From: Aspidapion aeneum
Taxonomy: Eukaryota > Arthropoda > Insecta > Coleoptera > Brentidae
Assembly (NCBI GenBank): GCA_963576565.1
Contig: OY755038.1
Location: forward strand, 16,314,087-16,378,086
DNA length: 64,000 nucleotides
Reading direction: 5' to 3'
Position numbers and translations under genes: made by a program. The notes under the pieces are model-generated. The model saw only the letters and a list, made by a program, of their open reading frames with translations, had not been told where the DNA came from and ran no database searches. Below, piece by piece: positions 52,354 through 64,000 of the stretch; position 1 is the first letter of the stretch; each line of letters opens with the position of its first letter.

Positions 52354-52959
52354 GCGCACTACTTAAAAACCTTAGCAACGCATCAATAAGACAGCTTCAA
52401 TATTTGTTCACATTTTAATTTCATCTAATTTGACATGTTTATTTATAGATTACATTCAAGTTTTTGAAAAATAAAGGTACTTATAGGTAAAATATTGTAT
52501 CTAACACATGCGGAAAGTATCTTTACCACCCTTGACGGCTTGACCGAACTCCGCTCCGCGTCGTTCGGCCAACTGCCGTCGCGTGCGGTAAAGTATCACT
52601 TTCGGCATTTGTTACGTAAATAACTATTTCGCACGTCGAAAGGCTCCCTTAAAAAAATTTGCGAAAAAAAAAAAAAGTTAGTGCTTAAGGTAGTTCTTTC
52701 TTTTACATATTACGCTTATGTGTAAATCAGAATTTTTTACCTTGCATGAAGGGGTTTAGATAAAGTAATCTCTATATAGCAGATTTAAGTTATTAGTTTA
52801 CTCTTTTTTTTCTAAATTATACAGCCGATTTGCCGCCGCCTCAATTTTCCGCCCCCTCAATTTGCCGCGCTGGGCAGGCGCTCGGTTCGCCCTAGCCTAG
52901 CGCGGCCTTGCTATCCGTACTGCCCCCGTTAGTTAAAGGCCGCAATATCAATCCAATAC

Positions 52960-53152
52960 CATGGGCGCACCCAGTGGGGGCCCGGGGCCCCGGGGCCCAG
53001 GCCCCCCCCCCAAGCCTTAGATTTTTTTACATATTTTCGAAATATTTCAGAAAAAAACACAAAAAATAGCTTAAAATTCGACATCATGAGGCTTCGGCCC
53101 CTCCCCAAGAGTCCTCGGGCCCCCCCAAGACATATTCCTGGGTGTGCCACTG
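52960..53152. mobile_element. MITE family B, copy 2
   Basis: CATGGGCGCACCCAG at the left, CTGGGTGTGCCACTG at the right, exact 7-bp duplication CCAATAC (52953-52959 and 53153-53159). Interior related to 18405-18675 but inverted. Confidence 0.88.
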
Positions 53153-53284
53153 CCAATACAATGTAGGTACCTATTTCTACCGCCTTTTAACTAACGGGGG
53201 CAGTGTAGATGTCCGGCTATATTAATATTAACCTGCCCATAAAACACCGTTGTTTTCTGCATTATGTGTAGTACGGATTAAGTA

Positions 53285-54275
<991 letters not shown>

Positions 54276-54678
54276 TTTTTAAATGTATAGTAATCCTTAA
54301 TCTTTCAGCTTCATTAGCTCACACAAAAATTAAATTTAAAGCAGAAGCGAATGTGACAAACACAGATGAAAAAGTCAAATACATGCCAAATATAACAGTT
54401 AGCATGCGGTATATGGCGCGTAATTTGAATTCAAAATAAGAAATACTAAATCTTGAAGATTTTAACCTTTTAATCATCTTGCATCCTTACAAAAGTTTGG
54501 TAGAATATCGGGATGGTGTCTGAGAGTATTTCACTGAAATTTCGCGGAAATCTGTAGTGCCATTTTGAAAATATCCTAAAAAAACGTCTGACCTCCCATA
54601 AGACCCAATGTAAAAGTCAGCCCCCAGAGAACAACTGATTTTTTCAGGGTCGTGGCCTGTATATTTTTGTTGGCCTTG
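54276..54678 (-). mobile_element. MITE family A, copy A7 (truncated)
   Basis: Inverse copy lacking the CCCTG-side half; ends TTTTTGTTGGCCTTG at 54678. It joins the end of repeat family C at GTATTTTTAAATGTATAG, so the missing half was lost with the junction. Confidence 0.8.
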
Positions 54679-54679
54679 C

Positions 54680-55480
54680 GCAGACTTGAGTTCCTTTATT
54701 TAGAGACAGTGTTGCCGCGCATATAACGACAAAATGTAATCTAAATTTAAAATATTTTTGATACCAAACAATTATTTCAAGAGCTACCAATGCGGGGTAA
54801 TTCGCAGATTTACTTTAATGCCAATTATTGAAAAATACTGGTAGATATGTGGTGTTTGGCAACAGTGTTCACGAACTAACCAAAAGTCGTCAATATTCTG
54901 TGAACAGCGTAAATAAAAGAAGAAGTACACAGACCTAATCCTATATTTTCCTGCGGTTTTTCACTAATATTGGTTTATCAGTTTTTCCCTAGTTGTTTTC
55001 GGAACTTTTTAATTTACTTTTCCCACAGAACACAAAACCGGCTTTTCACAGATAAATAAAGTCAACGCAAATAAAAATTGTGTCTGCAAAAGGTAAAAAT
55101 TTGACTTCTTAATATCACGTGACATCTGTCGTTTAATGTCTCATAAAGGATAAAGTTAGCTAATGCGTGCAAAAGCTCCCTAATACCTAGTATCTTCAAA
55201 ACAATAGAAACGACTTCTAATTGCTCAATCTCCTCAATCCCCGCGAAAGGCTTCACTGTGAAAGACCCTGGCCTGGTAGGGGGGATCGGGGTTGATTGTC
55301 ACACGGACGAAAACATAAAACTGACTCAATGTAGTAATAATTCTCAAATATATAGCTACTATAGAAGGTTACTTACAATCAAAATATTAAATTCTTTTAA
55401 ATTGACATATGCCTACTTACCCCAGTTACTGTGGCAACCATCCCTGGCATGGGGTTAAAAGTGACACGTCTCTTTTTCCC
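54680..55480. other. No gene assigned
   Basis: A 64-codon - strand frame (55062-55256; KPFAGIEEIEQLEVVSIVLK) has protein-like composition and begins beside a TTTCACAG-like acceptor, but I do not recognise it. No repeat ends seen. Confidence 0.35.
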
Positions 55481-55482
55481 CA

Positions 55483-55670
55483 AATATTAGCTCACACAAA
55501 TACTACAACCTTAGGTAGTCTGAGCTATGGTGATGGTGTCAAAAAAAAAAGTCTAATTTTAAAATTATTTATATATCTTTGCGTTTCAGATGATCTTGAA
55601 ACAGTTTTATCGCGCCGTCTGTCTGTGTGTCTCTATAGGTGCCTGTATGTCTGTCTGTAACGACAAACGT
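55483..55670 (+). repeat. Dispersed repeat family C, copy 3, left part
   Basis: TTAGCTCACACAAATACTAC, AGTCTGAGCTATGGTGATGG, CTTTGCGTTTCAGATGATCT, a short GTCT run and TAACGACAAACG. The repeat is then interrupted by the GACGTC-rich element and resumes at about 57050 (CAACTCAAAAATCGCTTGCT). Confidence 0.75.
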
Positions 55671-55671
55671 A

Positions 55672-57048
55672 CCCCAGGTAGCAAGGGGTCATCAAATAAC
55701 GTCTTTTTTTCGTCGAAAAGTGGTCATTTGGATGACCAGCAGGTCATCTACCAAAAAATGTTGTCTTTAAGGCGTCAGTTACTTGACGTCTTTTCGTAGT
55801 GTAGTTTTTGACGTCTGAAAAACGTCTTATATTGGTCACTGCCCACACTGCACAATTTGTCCAAGGGACATACACTCATACTTACATAGATGGTGCCCCA
55901 GTCAGTACTTGACCGGATTTATACTGAATGTGGGGGTACGTATGTAAAATAAATTAAATATTAAATCAAGACAAACTTCGAGGCATCTTTCGCTTTAAGG
56001 TGGAGATGTGTAAGTCTAGGTATAGGTCTATTTTGATCTGTACCTTACAGAGGAACACCGCTGTACCTTTTCCAGTACTTCCAGGTCTAAGTCACAGAAG
56101 AGTCAACAAGACGCTAGCCCTACCAAGTCCACTTTCAATCCCTGACTTCGCATGCGCAGATCTACCAATATTATTTACCTCATGTATTAGAATAGATAAA
56201 TACAGGGTGATTTTCACTTGAATGATTCTAACCACATGAAAATAGAAAGTTTCAAAAACCTAACCTAACAAAACCTAATCGAATCTAACCAAACCGAACC
56301 AAAGCAAACTGAACCAATAATTAAAAAAAAAACTTTCCTGACTTCCTGCCCGGGATCCTAGAGGATGTGAATCCGAACCGAACCAAACCGAACCTAACAA
56401 AACTGAACCAAACCTAACCTCACCAAACTAAACTACAACACGTACTGCTAATTAGGTTTAGTTGGGTAGGGTTAGGTTTGAATAGGTTCGGTTTGGTACG
56501 GTCCGGTTCGGATTCACATCCTCTAGGATCCCGGGTAGGAAGTCAGGAAAGTTTTTTTTTTTTAAATATTGGTTTAGTTAGCTTTGGTTCGGTTCGGTTA
56601 GATCTGATTAGGTTTCGTTAGGTTAGGTTTTTGAAACTTTCTATTTTCATGTGGTTAGAATCATTCAAGTGAAAATCACCCTGTACATCTATTCTAATAC
56701 ATGAGGTAAATAATATTGGTAGACCTACGCATGCGAAGTCAGGGATTGGAAGTGGACTTGGTAGGGCTAGCGTCTTGTAGAAGAGTCACCTTCTGTGTCT
56801 AAGTTTCCTTCAGTGTTCTCAACTGCAGGGAATATTTCATATATTCAGACGAGTTTAAAAAAAGTCATAAATAGGTTTGTGTCTGTGTGTGTGTCTAATG
56901 TCCTGATTTGGTCCCAAATACGTCATATTGCTGACGTCTTTAAAGCGTCTAAAAATGACGTCATTTACACGTCGGATTAGAGACGTCAATGGTCATTAAA
57001 AATTACCTGTTTTTGACCTATAAAAAACGTGACCTTGCTACCTTGGGC
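55672..57048. mobile_element. GACGTC-rich element with CCAGGTAGCAAGG termini
   Basis: CCCCAGGTAGCAAGGGGTCA at the left and, inverted, TGCCCAAGGTAGCAAGGTCA at the right. Both sides carry many GACGTC/GACGTCT motifs (55765-55830 and 56930-56990) and GGTCAT. The centre is occupied by the large palindrome below. It interrupts repeat family C copy 3, so it inserted later. No transposase. Confidence 0.75.
56085..56810. repeat. Palindrome with telomere-like NAACC pentamer tracts
   Basis: Arms about 340-360 bp each: CAAGACGCTAGCCCTACCAA, TCCCTGACTTCGCATGCG, TACCTCATGTATTAGAATAG, ACAGGGTGATTTTCACTTGA, ATGATTCTAACCACATGAAA and TTTCCTGACTTCCTGCCCGG all recur inverted on the right. Each arm has tracts of five-base units, NAACC with N mostly T, G or A (56250-56320, 56375-56425, inverted 56470-56520 and 56570-56635). 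The inner GATCCTAGAGGATGTGA block is shared with 44440-44580. Confidence 0.88.
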
Positions 57049-57049
57049 A

Positions 57050-57200
57050 CAACTCAAAAATCGCTTGCTTAGATGTTCCATTTTAAAAATTAATAAAATC
57101 GTTGTTTCATAGAAGATTCTATCAAACAGCACCGATAAAATTAACCGGACATAATAAAAGAAAGGGTGGCGGTAAAATCGTGTAAGCATAGGTGCCCATA
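57050..57200 (+). repeat. Dispersed repeat family C, copy 3, right part
   Basis: Continues from 55670 after the inserted element: CAACTCAAAAATCGCTTG, ATGTTCCATTTTAAAAAT and AAAGGGTGGCGGTA. Diverged. Confidence 0.55.
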
Positions 57201-58810
57201 AAATTTCGAAGTATTTTCTTATTTAACAGTATTAAAAAAACTATTTAATCTTTGTAATCCAGAATAAATAAATACATTATTAGCTGATAAATAAACGTCA
57301 TTGTTAAACTAAGAACATATGGATAATAAAAAAGAAAATAAAAGAAACAGTGACAAACAGCCCGAGTCTCCCCTACATTAAAACAAAGGAAAAGGAAACT
57401 CCAAACTTAAAGTCGTTTAAAAGTTTGATTAAGAGTTAAGTGTACTAAGTAAAAACTAAAGCAAAGGACTCATGGGTCGGTCCAAACTTCTTGCTTTTCC
57501 GGCTTTAATGACACCGGATAGCCTCCTTAAGTAGAGAGGTATGGTACATTTGAACACTTTTTTAATGTTTTCTAATTTTGCCATATTTAAAGTATCCAAA
57601 TAAATAAGGTGGCTTGGCAACGCAGCAGTTTTTAAATATCCCTGAAATTTCGGGTTTTCCAGAATCCTCACAAATCTGCAACATCAAAATAGGACAACTT
57701 GGCGCGACCAATGAGCGCGAGCGACCAAATTTTGAAATGTCAAGGACTAATGATCCCTGAAAAGGATCAGGGGGGGAGGCAACAAAATTCGTTACGTACC
57801 TATAAAAATAAAGTAATAAAAATATGCCAGAGTGCAAAAATATGTAACATTAACGTTGCCATAAAATATTTTTGTTATGTAACGAATTATAATAATGTAA
57901 CATCACAAATAGGTACATAGGATATCCCCACTTAGTAACGTAACAATGTTTATGTGTTTCATTACTACACAATAATCAAATAAGTAACATATTCTTGTTA
58001 CTTACTAGTAACCTGCATGATATCTGCATATTAATAAGATAAATTAGTTATGCTAATTAATTGTAACATCTGATGTCATTCTTAGTAATAAAAAAATCTT
58101 TTATTAACCGTATTAACTCGCTAGATATGACGTCATAATCTTAAAGATTCATTTTAAACCTAACTGACATCTGAAAAACATCTTATATTTACAGAAAGAA
58201 ATAGTAAAGAAACTTAGATATCTCTATTTTAAAAATGAGGCATTTGCAATATTATAGACGTGGAATGGGACGTTATACAATAACGTTATTATGTAACGTT
58301 AATTAACTGTAACAGAACGGAACGCCACTACTCTATAATTAGGGACATTTTGGGTCGCGTATTTTACTTTTTTACCGTTATTGTTACTACTGAGTCTGCG
58401 CATTAGCAGCTTCTCTCTCCTTTTTTGATAAGTACGGTAACGGTGCCCGGTACTTACAGTGGCCGTCCTTTAATGTCACCGTTATCTTTTAAGGTTAGTT
58501 TTGTATTCTTTTTTTAATGCAGTCGAATTTTTTACTCAAATTCGGTAGTCTGGTTTGTAAAAAGCCATAAATCTAATAAAAATAAGTAAACAAATATAAA
58601 TAAACAAAAAGTTGAAGGAGTGTTAAACTGCTAAATTAACGTTTGTGTTATGCTTTTCTTTAGTGTTCCAGAATCTATATTTTTTTTGCCCTGAATGTTA
58701 CCGTTATTCTTAGTAACAATAAAGGTTAACAGGTGTTAAATTTTCTGTTATTTTAACTGACCCTAAATGTCTCTAATAGTTGAAAGTTTAACACTTTACA
58801 CATTTGATCT
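57201..58810. other. No gene seen
   Basis: 57840-58330 is rich in GTAACGTTA-like words (TAACATTAACGTTGCC, ATGTAACGTTAATT) and is probably repeat-derived. The - strand frames at 57456-57837 overlap in two registers and are not recognised. Confidence 0.45.
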
Positions 58811-58817
58811 CTGAAAT

Positions 58818-58965
58818 CATGGGCGCACCCAGAATGGGGGGTGGGCCTTGGAGCCCCCAAACTTATTTTCTTTTAGATATTTTTAACATATTGCATGAGA
58901 CCTCGGGCCTCCCCAGATGCCTCAGCCCTCCCCCCCCCGTGACATATGCCTGGGTACACCACTGC
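58818..58965. mobile_element. MITE family B, copy 3
   Basis: CATGGGCGCACCCAGAATGG at the left, CCTGGGTACACCACTG at the right, flanked by CTGAAAT (58811-58817 and 58966-58972). Shortest of the three copies; keeps GGCCTC and AGACCTCGGGCC blocks. Confidence 0.75.
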
Positions 58966-58972
58966 CTGAAAT

Positions 58973-61260
58973 AAACCAATTTTTATTTATGAACCGAACC
59001 AAGTTTTATTCCTTTTATGTTAAGATATTAATGATAATTTTGTAAAAAAAATTGTTAGACTCAGCTCCTTTTATAGGGGGCTGTGCTAGACTTAATTACA
59101 ATCAGCAACACCATACTTCTCATCATAAAAGTTTTGGAAAGCTTAAAACTTTATTTTTTGTATGTGCCAAAGTTAAAGAAAGAAAAATAAAATAAATGGA
59201 AGGTAATATAAGTTTATGACAAAGATAAGGTTGCCATTTCCGTTGCTTATGATGTGTTTGAATGTGCTGTATTTTAAATTGAGGGTGTTGAGCATTGAGA
59301 AAAATAAAAATCCTGTTATACAGGGTGATTAGAAGATTTTAATAAGTGATAGAGGGGTTCAAAAAAGAAAAAAGTTCATATATAATGGGGGTCAAAACGC
59401 TTTTGTTTTCGAGAAACAGGCGATTTTGAAAACTTTTTGGTTTTAAATTCCTTCAAAAACACGTCAAAAAATTAAAAGTTGGTGAAGTTGTGTATCAGAA
59501 CAAGAACAATAATTAGATATAAACATGATTTTGAAAAGAAATTTGCGGGCAAATTGTTTCAAGAAAAAATGTTTTTTTTGTTATAAACTTTTATAAATGC
59601 CATATTAAACGGAATAATTTTGTTGTTTAATGTTTATTAGAAGCAAGTCTCTAGGTAGACATAACAACAAAATATTATTGATATTTATTTAAATAAACTA
59701 TTTTTAAAATTTTTAGACATTTTTGGATTTAATTTTGACAGCCTGTAACTCCACACCAGATAATCTTTTTTGGTAAAACCCTTTTTGCCCCACTGTTTAG
59801 GGCCGGTTCCTCAATTGGGTAAGTCCATATCAAATCAACCAATGGTTTGGACCTTGTCACTTGATTTTCATAATTTTTGGTCAAATTCTTTACTAAGTAG
59901 AAAGAAGTAAAAATGCAAAATTTTAGATTTTTTAGCAGTCTAGTTTTTGAGTAATTAATTTTCTTAATGCTTAATATCGTCTTTTTTAGCACTTGATTTC
60001 TTTAAACCCTTGTTATTCTTATCTTATGCATATCGAGGTAAAAGTTGCTGTGTAATCTTATAGGTCTGCAAGCTTAATTATGGTATGCCTAGTGGCATCC
60101 TTCTTGTAAAAAAAATGCGGGAGTCTCACCACAAAATTTATTTTTGATGCAGTTTAAAAACGTATTTTTTATTTTGTTCAATTTTTTTATATTTGTTTTC
60201 TAGGCTATTTATTTACATGTAGGCCAGGTTTTATCATGATATGACGATGGGTTCCTATTTAAAAATTTATTTCTGTAAATTGATGTTGTTCAAAATTCTT
60301 TTATTTTACCTCAAATATAACTATTTGACAATTCCTCTACTTTAATATGTTACCTATAAATTAGCCGTGGAGTTATACCATTTCAAAAGTTTTTAATCAT
60401 TTTCACTTACTTATTTCGACGCCTAAGTTAAGATTACACATCCAATCTGTCACATTTCTGGAATGTCTCACTATCGTAGGATGATTTTGGTCATCATAGG
60501 GGTTGCAACATTAAGTGGAAAATACCAGCCAATTTTTTTTTCTTTCGATTTCGGTAACTACGTAAAATCAAATTAATTTCCAGAACGGATACGTCGCAAA
60601 GCCAAACAGACTGAGAAAACACGCTACAAAACGCCATGTTTACGCAATTTTTGTTTTTTACAAAAAGTCATCAGTCAAAATAATACGCCACCTCTAATAT
60701 TTAATTACCTTACGGCCGATTTTGCCACTATTTTCAGAGCAGTGGCTGTTCCTCCATAAGTGCACATGTGCTCGTACACTCCCAAATTTTACTTAAAAAA
60801 ATATTAAAATCTGACCATTCTTTAATTAATAATTTCGTCATAAAGTATCAATAAACCCCAAAAGGAATTCACCAAGGACTTGAATACTAACTAAGAATTA
60901 ATACCCGGTATGTATGTGTTTGTATTTGAGTTGAAACGAGGATGCGTAGGTCGGCTACCGCCGGCGCCGCGCCTAACTGAATCCAAATTCTGTGCACCGT
61001 TGATGTTATGTCGCATTCTAATTACGAAATATAGAATATTACAGTACCCAGAATTTGGGCCTTACTTCAATCAATCAATCGATCGATAACGCCCACACCA
61101 TAGGTGATGCCACCCACCGGTTGCCGTTGGCTGTGAAAGGTGCAGCTTAAATTAGTGCAGTGAGACAACTTGGCGTTATCTGTTGGGTGGCTGCAATAAT
61201 TTTTTGGTGTGCACCCTTAAAGTTTTACTCCACGCGCAACCACTGTTTAAGAGATAAATA
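58973..61260. other. No gene recognised; possible dispersed repeat at 59325
   Basis: A TATACAGGGTGATTAGAAGA motif at 59325 is followed by text typical of TACAGGGTG insect repeats. The 87-codon - strand frame 59729-59992 is probably within it. Near 60950-60980 there is a GC-rich CTACCGCCGGCGCCGCGCC block and 61075-61090 reads CAATCAATCGATCGATAACG, features compatible with a promoter for 61321. Confidence 0.4.
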
Positions 61261-61320
61261 ATGTAACTATTTTCATCAATATCAAACATTGCAGCGAGAA
61301 AGGGCGAAAAGGAGGCATTT

Positions 61321-61360
61321 ATGTACAGGTTCTCAATTATTCTTGTGAGCCCGTTATTAT
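61321..61360 (+). CDS. Candidate first coding exon (signal-peptide-like)
   Basis: ATG begins MYRFSIILVSPLL, a basic residue then a hydrophobic run as in signal peptides. It is followed immediately by a consensus donor GTAAGT (61361) in phase 1. Upstream is purine-rich leader sequence without in-frame ATG nearby. No following exon could be identified in the remaining 2.6 kb, so the gene, if real, extends beyond or is interrupted. This is a suggestion based on exon shape alone. Confidence 0.25.
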
Positions 61361-61789
61361 GTAAGTACGTTTTTAATTAACTATTTCTTTATTTAAAAAT
61401 CAACGTAGCGAAACCAGATGCCCATGGTGTCAACGTTCTTATAATAAACATGCTACATAAATAAGATGCCTCATAACAATATGTGCACTTTAGATATTAA
61501 TTTTTATAGTAATAAAAATATCAAACAATATATGCATCAAGATATAAATAACTTTTTTTAACTATGATCCCATTATCATCCCAAGGTAAAATTTAGCACA
61601 CATGTAAACAAATAGTCTAAGAAAAAAATTTATAAAAATTAAGAAAAACAAAAAATCCGTTTTTGAGATTTCATCAAAAATATAATTTTGGCATAGACCC
61701 TTTGTCCTTTTTTTTTAGGAAATAAGGCTATCAACACATCAAAGTTTGACTTGTAAATCGTTCTCTACAAATAGCGAGTTTCAGCTAAA

Positions 61790-61878
61790 TATACTCTTGG
61801 TGAATAGGAAAGCATAAATATTTTTACTTCAAAGCAATTTGCTTTGATCTAATATATTTTTTTTACCGTGTAAGTTTC
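61790..61878 (+). repeat. Dispersed repeat shared with 47150-47245
   Basis: Shared words ACTCTTGGTGAATAGGAAAG, TTTTTACTTCAAAGCAATTT, GCTTTGATCTAA and TTTTTTTTACCGTGTA. About 90 bp, no ORF. Confidence 0.7.
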
Positions 61879-61956
61879 GCAAATTCTTTCGTTAATAGAT
61901 TCAAAGACTAAACAAAACACTGTGTTGATTCTGCGACAGAAATTCTCCGGAGATGT

Positions 61957-62181
61957 TTGCATAAAAATTTATTACACAGTATTATTGGAGTACTAAACGA
62001 TTTTAGCGAGTGCAAACAAATGCTATGCGCTTATGCTCTAAATTTTTATTTAATTCCTTCTACTCCATATATAGAGCTTCATTTTTATTTAAAAATAGAA
62101 CCTACATTTTTATTTGTTGCGATTTCCTTTGTACTAGTTTACCTTTATGAAAAAGTTTTACGGAAAATAGGAGGTAACTGA
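61957..62181 (+). other. Unassigned 74-codon ORF
   Basis: ATG to TGA with one hydrophobic segment (TFLFVAISFVLVYLYEKVL) and a short cysteine-containing N-terminal half. No family recognised, no upstream promoter or splice context that convinces. Chance ORF in A+T-rich DNA remains the simplest explanation. Confidence 0.2.
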
Positions 62182-62399
62182 AACCACCAAGCTCATTTTT
62201 ATTATAAAAACCTGCTTTTTGTGTGAAAGCCAATTTCGCTGAAAGGTTTTCCAATTTTCGCGTAAAAATAACGCGGATAACGTCAATAGTTTTGACCATA
62301 AGCTGTGGTGTGGCTTATCTGCAGTTTTACACGGAGAAAATTCGTTGAAAAATATTTACACAAATTCTGCTTATAGACCGGTGCAAATAATTTTTACTA

Positions 62400-63700
62400 G
62401 TAGTAGTGGGGGGGTTGACCCGCAGGTCTGACAAGTAGGCCAGAGTATGCCCTTTTTGCCATGCCCCAAGTCTGTCCCTTAACCCACTCTCTGCACTTCC
62501 CTTTGATGGTCGGGTAACTCATTGGGCCTTCCTGTTCTCTTTACAAAGTCCAGTAAGTCTGCCCATTTGAGCATGTGCAGTTCTTCCTTGCTCAGAGTTG
62601 GCGCTCCGAGTGCCTGTTGTCTCACCCTTGCGTAGGCCTCGCATTCTGCCACGAGGTGTTTTGATTGCCTCTTCTTCCTGTCCACAGGCTGGGCAGGTAG
62701 GGTCATTCTCGACTCCTATACGTGTCATGTGCCTCCTCAACCGGTTATGTCCGGTTAGAGTACCTATCAGCAGTGCGAGGTCTTTTCGTGTCCGTCCCAG
62801 CATCCATCCAATTCTGGTCGCTTTTGGACGGTCTACGAATTCTCTGGTCTGTCTGCAACCTGTTCCTGTTTCATAGCGCGTCCTGGGCCCATTTGTTGAG
62901 TCGGCTTTGCACTTGTCTTTTTGTCACGCCCAAAAGTGGCTCCGGTCCTACATAGGCGGTTCCTGCCCCGAGTCGTGCGAGTTCGTCCGCTTTCTCGTTG
63001 CCTGGTACCCCCGTATGTCCCGGAATCCAAACCAGCGTCATCCGTTTGCCATCGCTTAGGGTATCCAGCGCCTCTGCGCATTCTTCCACCAAGCCGTCAG
63101 CAATCTTGGGTGCGTTTATCGCCTTCAGGGTGGCTTGACTGTCAGAGCATATATATATAAGCTACTCTTCGCGGTTCCGAACCTCTTCTAGGGTTGCCGC
63201 CATTATTATGGCGTAAACTTCTGCTTGAAAAACAGTAGCCTGCTCACCGAGCGAGTAGCTCTTCTGAACTTCTAGTTTTTCCACGTATACTCCCGCTCCT
63301 GTGGTTTGCCTCTCTGATAGTTTGGATCCATCAGTGTAGCAAACTAAAGCGCTCTCCTCAAACATCATTTCGTCTCTCTGCCACGCTTCCCTGTCTGGGA
63401 TGTGGATTTTGTACCACTTCTCGAGCCTCCAAGGTGCGTGTGCTCTGCTGACCGTCATTGACGTGAGGGGTATTTCTCTAATTGTCAGCTCTTCTATAGC
63501 TAGATGACCAGCTGTTTCCCCCCTTCCTCTCCACTGACCCGTGTCCCTTAGACGTAGGTAGGTCCCCATCGCCTCCCTCTTGATCCAAGTTGGTAGCGAT
63601 GGTAGTCCCAGAATTTTCTCTAGGACCAGGATCGGGGTAGTTCTCATAGCTCCGGTTATCCCTCTACACATCAGCCCCTGTAGGCTTCTGAGTTTTAGGG
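62400..63700 (-). mobile_element. 5'-truncated non-LTR retrotransposon with RNase H (I/Loa-like)
   Basis: On the - strand the 3' part of a pol ORF2 is readable: end of RT (LQGLMCRGITGAMRTTPI), RNase H and a terminal Cys/His motif. The ORF is broken by stops and frameshifts (see next entry). 3' UTR runs to a C-rich stretch and (ACT)3 near 62400. The 5' break is at about 63700, directly against the tail of another element. The presence of RNase H puts it with I/Loa/Outcast-type LINEs; the exact clade is uncertain. Confidence 0.8.
62479..63690 (-). pseudogene. Non-LTR ORF2 fragment: RT end, RNase H, CCHC
   Basis: RNase H residues are all visible: Asp in CYTDGSKL, Glu in QAEVYAII, Asp in CSDSQATLKA and His/Asp in VWIPGHTGVPGNEKADELAR. 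Downstream LLIGTLTGHNRLRRHM and CPACGQEEE with KHLVAECEAYARVR in another frame form the C-terminal zinc motif. Lesions: in-frame TAG at 63159-63161, a frameshift near 62870 and another near 62665. Not functional. Catalyses, when intact, target-primed reverse transcription. Confidence 0.85.
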
Positions 63701-63705
63701 ATGTG

Positions 63706-64000
63706 GTACTACTACTACTATGTCGGTTTTTCTACGTTGTCCAACGTCTAATCTCCACCACCTTCGATTCTGACAATCATCTTCTGTCAGGTTTTTTTGA
63801 CTCATTGATCTTTAGACGTTCTGTTTTTTAGTTTAGGACGTTAGTTTTCTTTTTCTGCGCCCTATTGGTTGCCATTTTAGGACCTGCTTTGGTAATCTTT
63901 CATCCGTTGTACATGTCCGTACCATATCAGTTGTATTTTAGTGATGTCATCCGTTATGCTTCCCTCGATTCCCATTCTTTCTTTTATGATCTCATTTCTT
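63706..64000 (-). pseudogene. 3' end of a second non-LTR retrotransposon ORF
   Basis: Entering from the right edge, the - strand reads RNEIIKERMGIEGSITDDIT and KIQLIWYGHVQRMKD, then in a shifted frame LPKQVLKWQPIGRRKR and, in the third, DDCQNRRWWRLDVGQRRKT. This is the C-terminal tail of the 'endonuclease-reverse transcriptase' proteins common in insects. At least two frameshifts and several stops break it. It ends in a (TAG)4/(GTA) tract at 63706-63719, probably the element's simple-repeat tail. The first non-LTR element abuts it. Confidence 0.75.

Noticed and set aside
55421..55450. Minus-strand ATG exon (MPGMVATVTG) with GTAAGT donor
   Set aside because: No family signature, no identifiable next exon; a 30-nt match to exon shape is expected by chance in this much sequence.

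Overview
The window is eukaryotic, A+T-rich and almost certainly from an insect genome. It has spliced genes with GT-AG introns, BEL/Pao, Tc1/mariner, pogo/Tigger, Crypton and non-LTR retroelements, many non-autonomous inverted-repeat elements, and no bacterial-type gene organisation. The order of insect cannot be fixed from the sequence alone.

Two host genes are readable and they converge. On the + strand, three 3' exons (1978-2304, 6000-6164, 18991-19127) encode the C-terminal part of the FAM192A/PSME3IP1 (NIP30/PIP30) protein; the N-terminal exons lie off the left edge. On the - strand, five exons (48663-48648 region, 43343-43249, 38486-38341, 36852-36663, 32464-32305) encode a complete glucosamine-6-phosphate N-acetyltransferase (GNPNAT1/GNA1). 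The coding lengths sum to 609 nt, or 202 residues plus stop, with every splice phase consistent. The first, 18-nt exon is the least certain.

Layout. 1-1977: intronic repeats including a well-formed type I hammerhead ribozyme. 2305-5999: intron with a 1.7-kb foldback element, ~130-bp tandem repeats and hairpins. 6165-18990: a 12.8-kb intron holding a Tigger relic, a MITE, a Tc1-like element split by a 7.2-kb BEL/Pao retrotransposon (identical-looking 483-bp LTRs, 5-bp target duplication, PBS and PPT visible), a Harbinger-like element and another MITE. 19128-32300: intergenic, with a broken transposase relic, inverted-repeat elements, tandem arrays, a 1,624-bp tandem duplication and a long hairpin. 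32305-48665: GNPNAT1, whose introns hold a broken Crypton recombinase, an inverted pair of MITEs, a second (mutated) hammerhead copy, a 4.6-kb palindrome filling intron 2, and two more foldback-type elements. 48670-64000: repeats, including a (TCTG)n array of about 113 units, a palindrome with telomere-like NAACC pentamers, and at the right edge two degraded non-LTR retrotransposons on the - strand.

Most of the sequence is transposable-element debris. The items most worth following are the pair of hammerhead ribozymes 37.6 kb apart, the palindrome that occupies GNPNAT1 intron 2, and a set of non-autonomous transposons that repeatedly show exact 7-bp target duplications.
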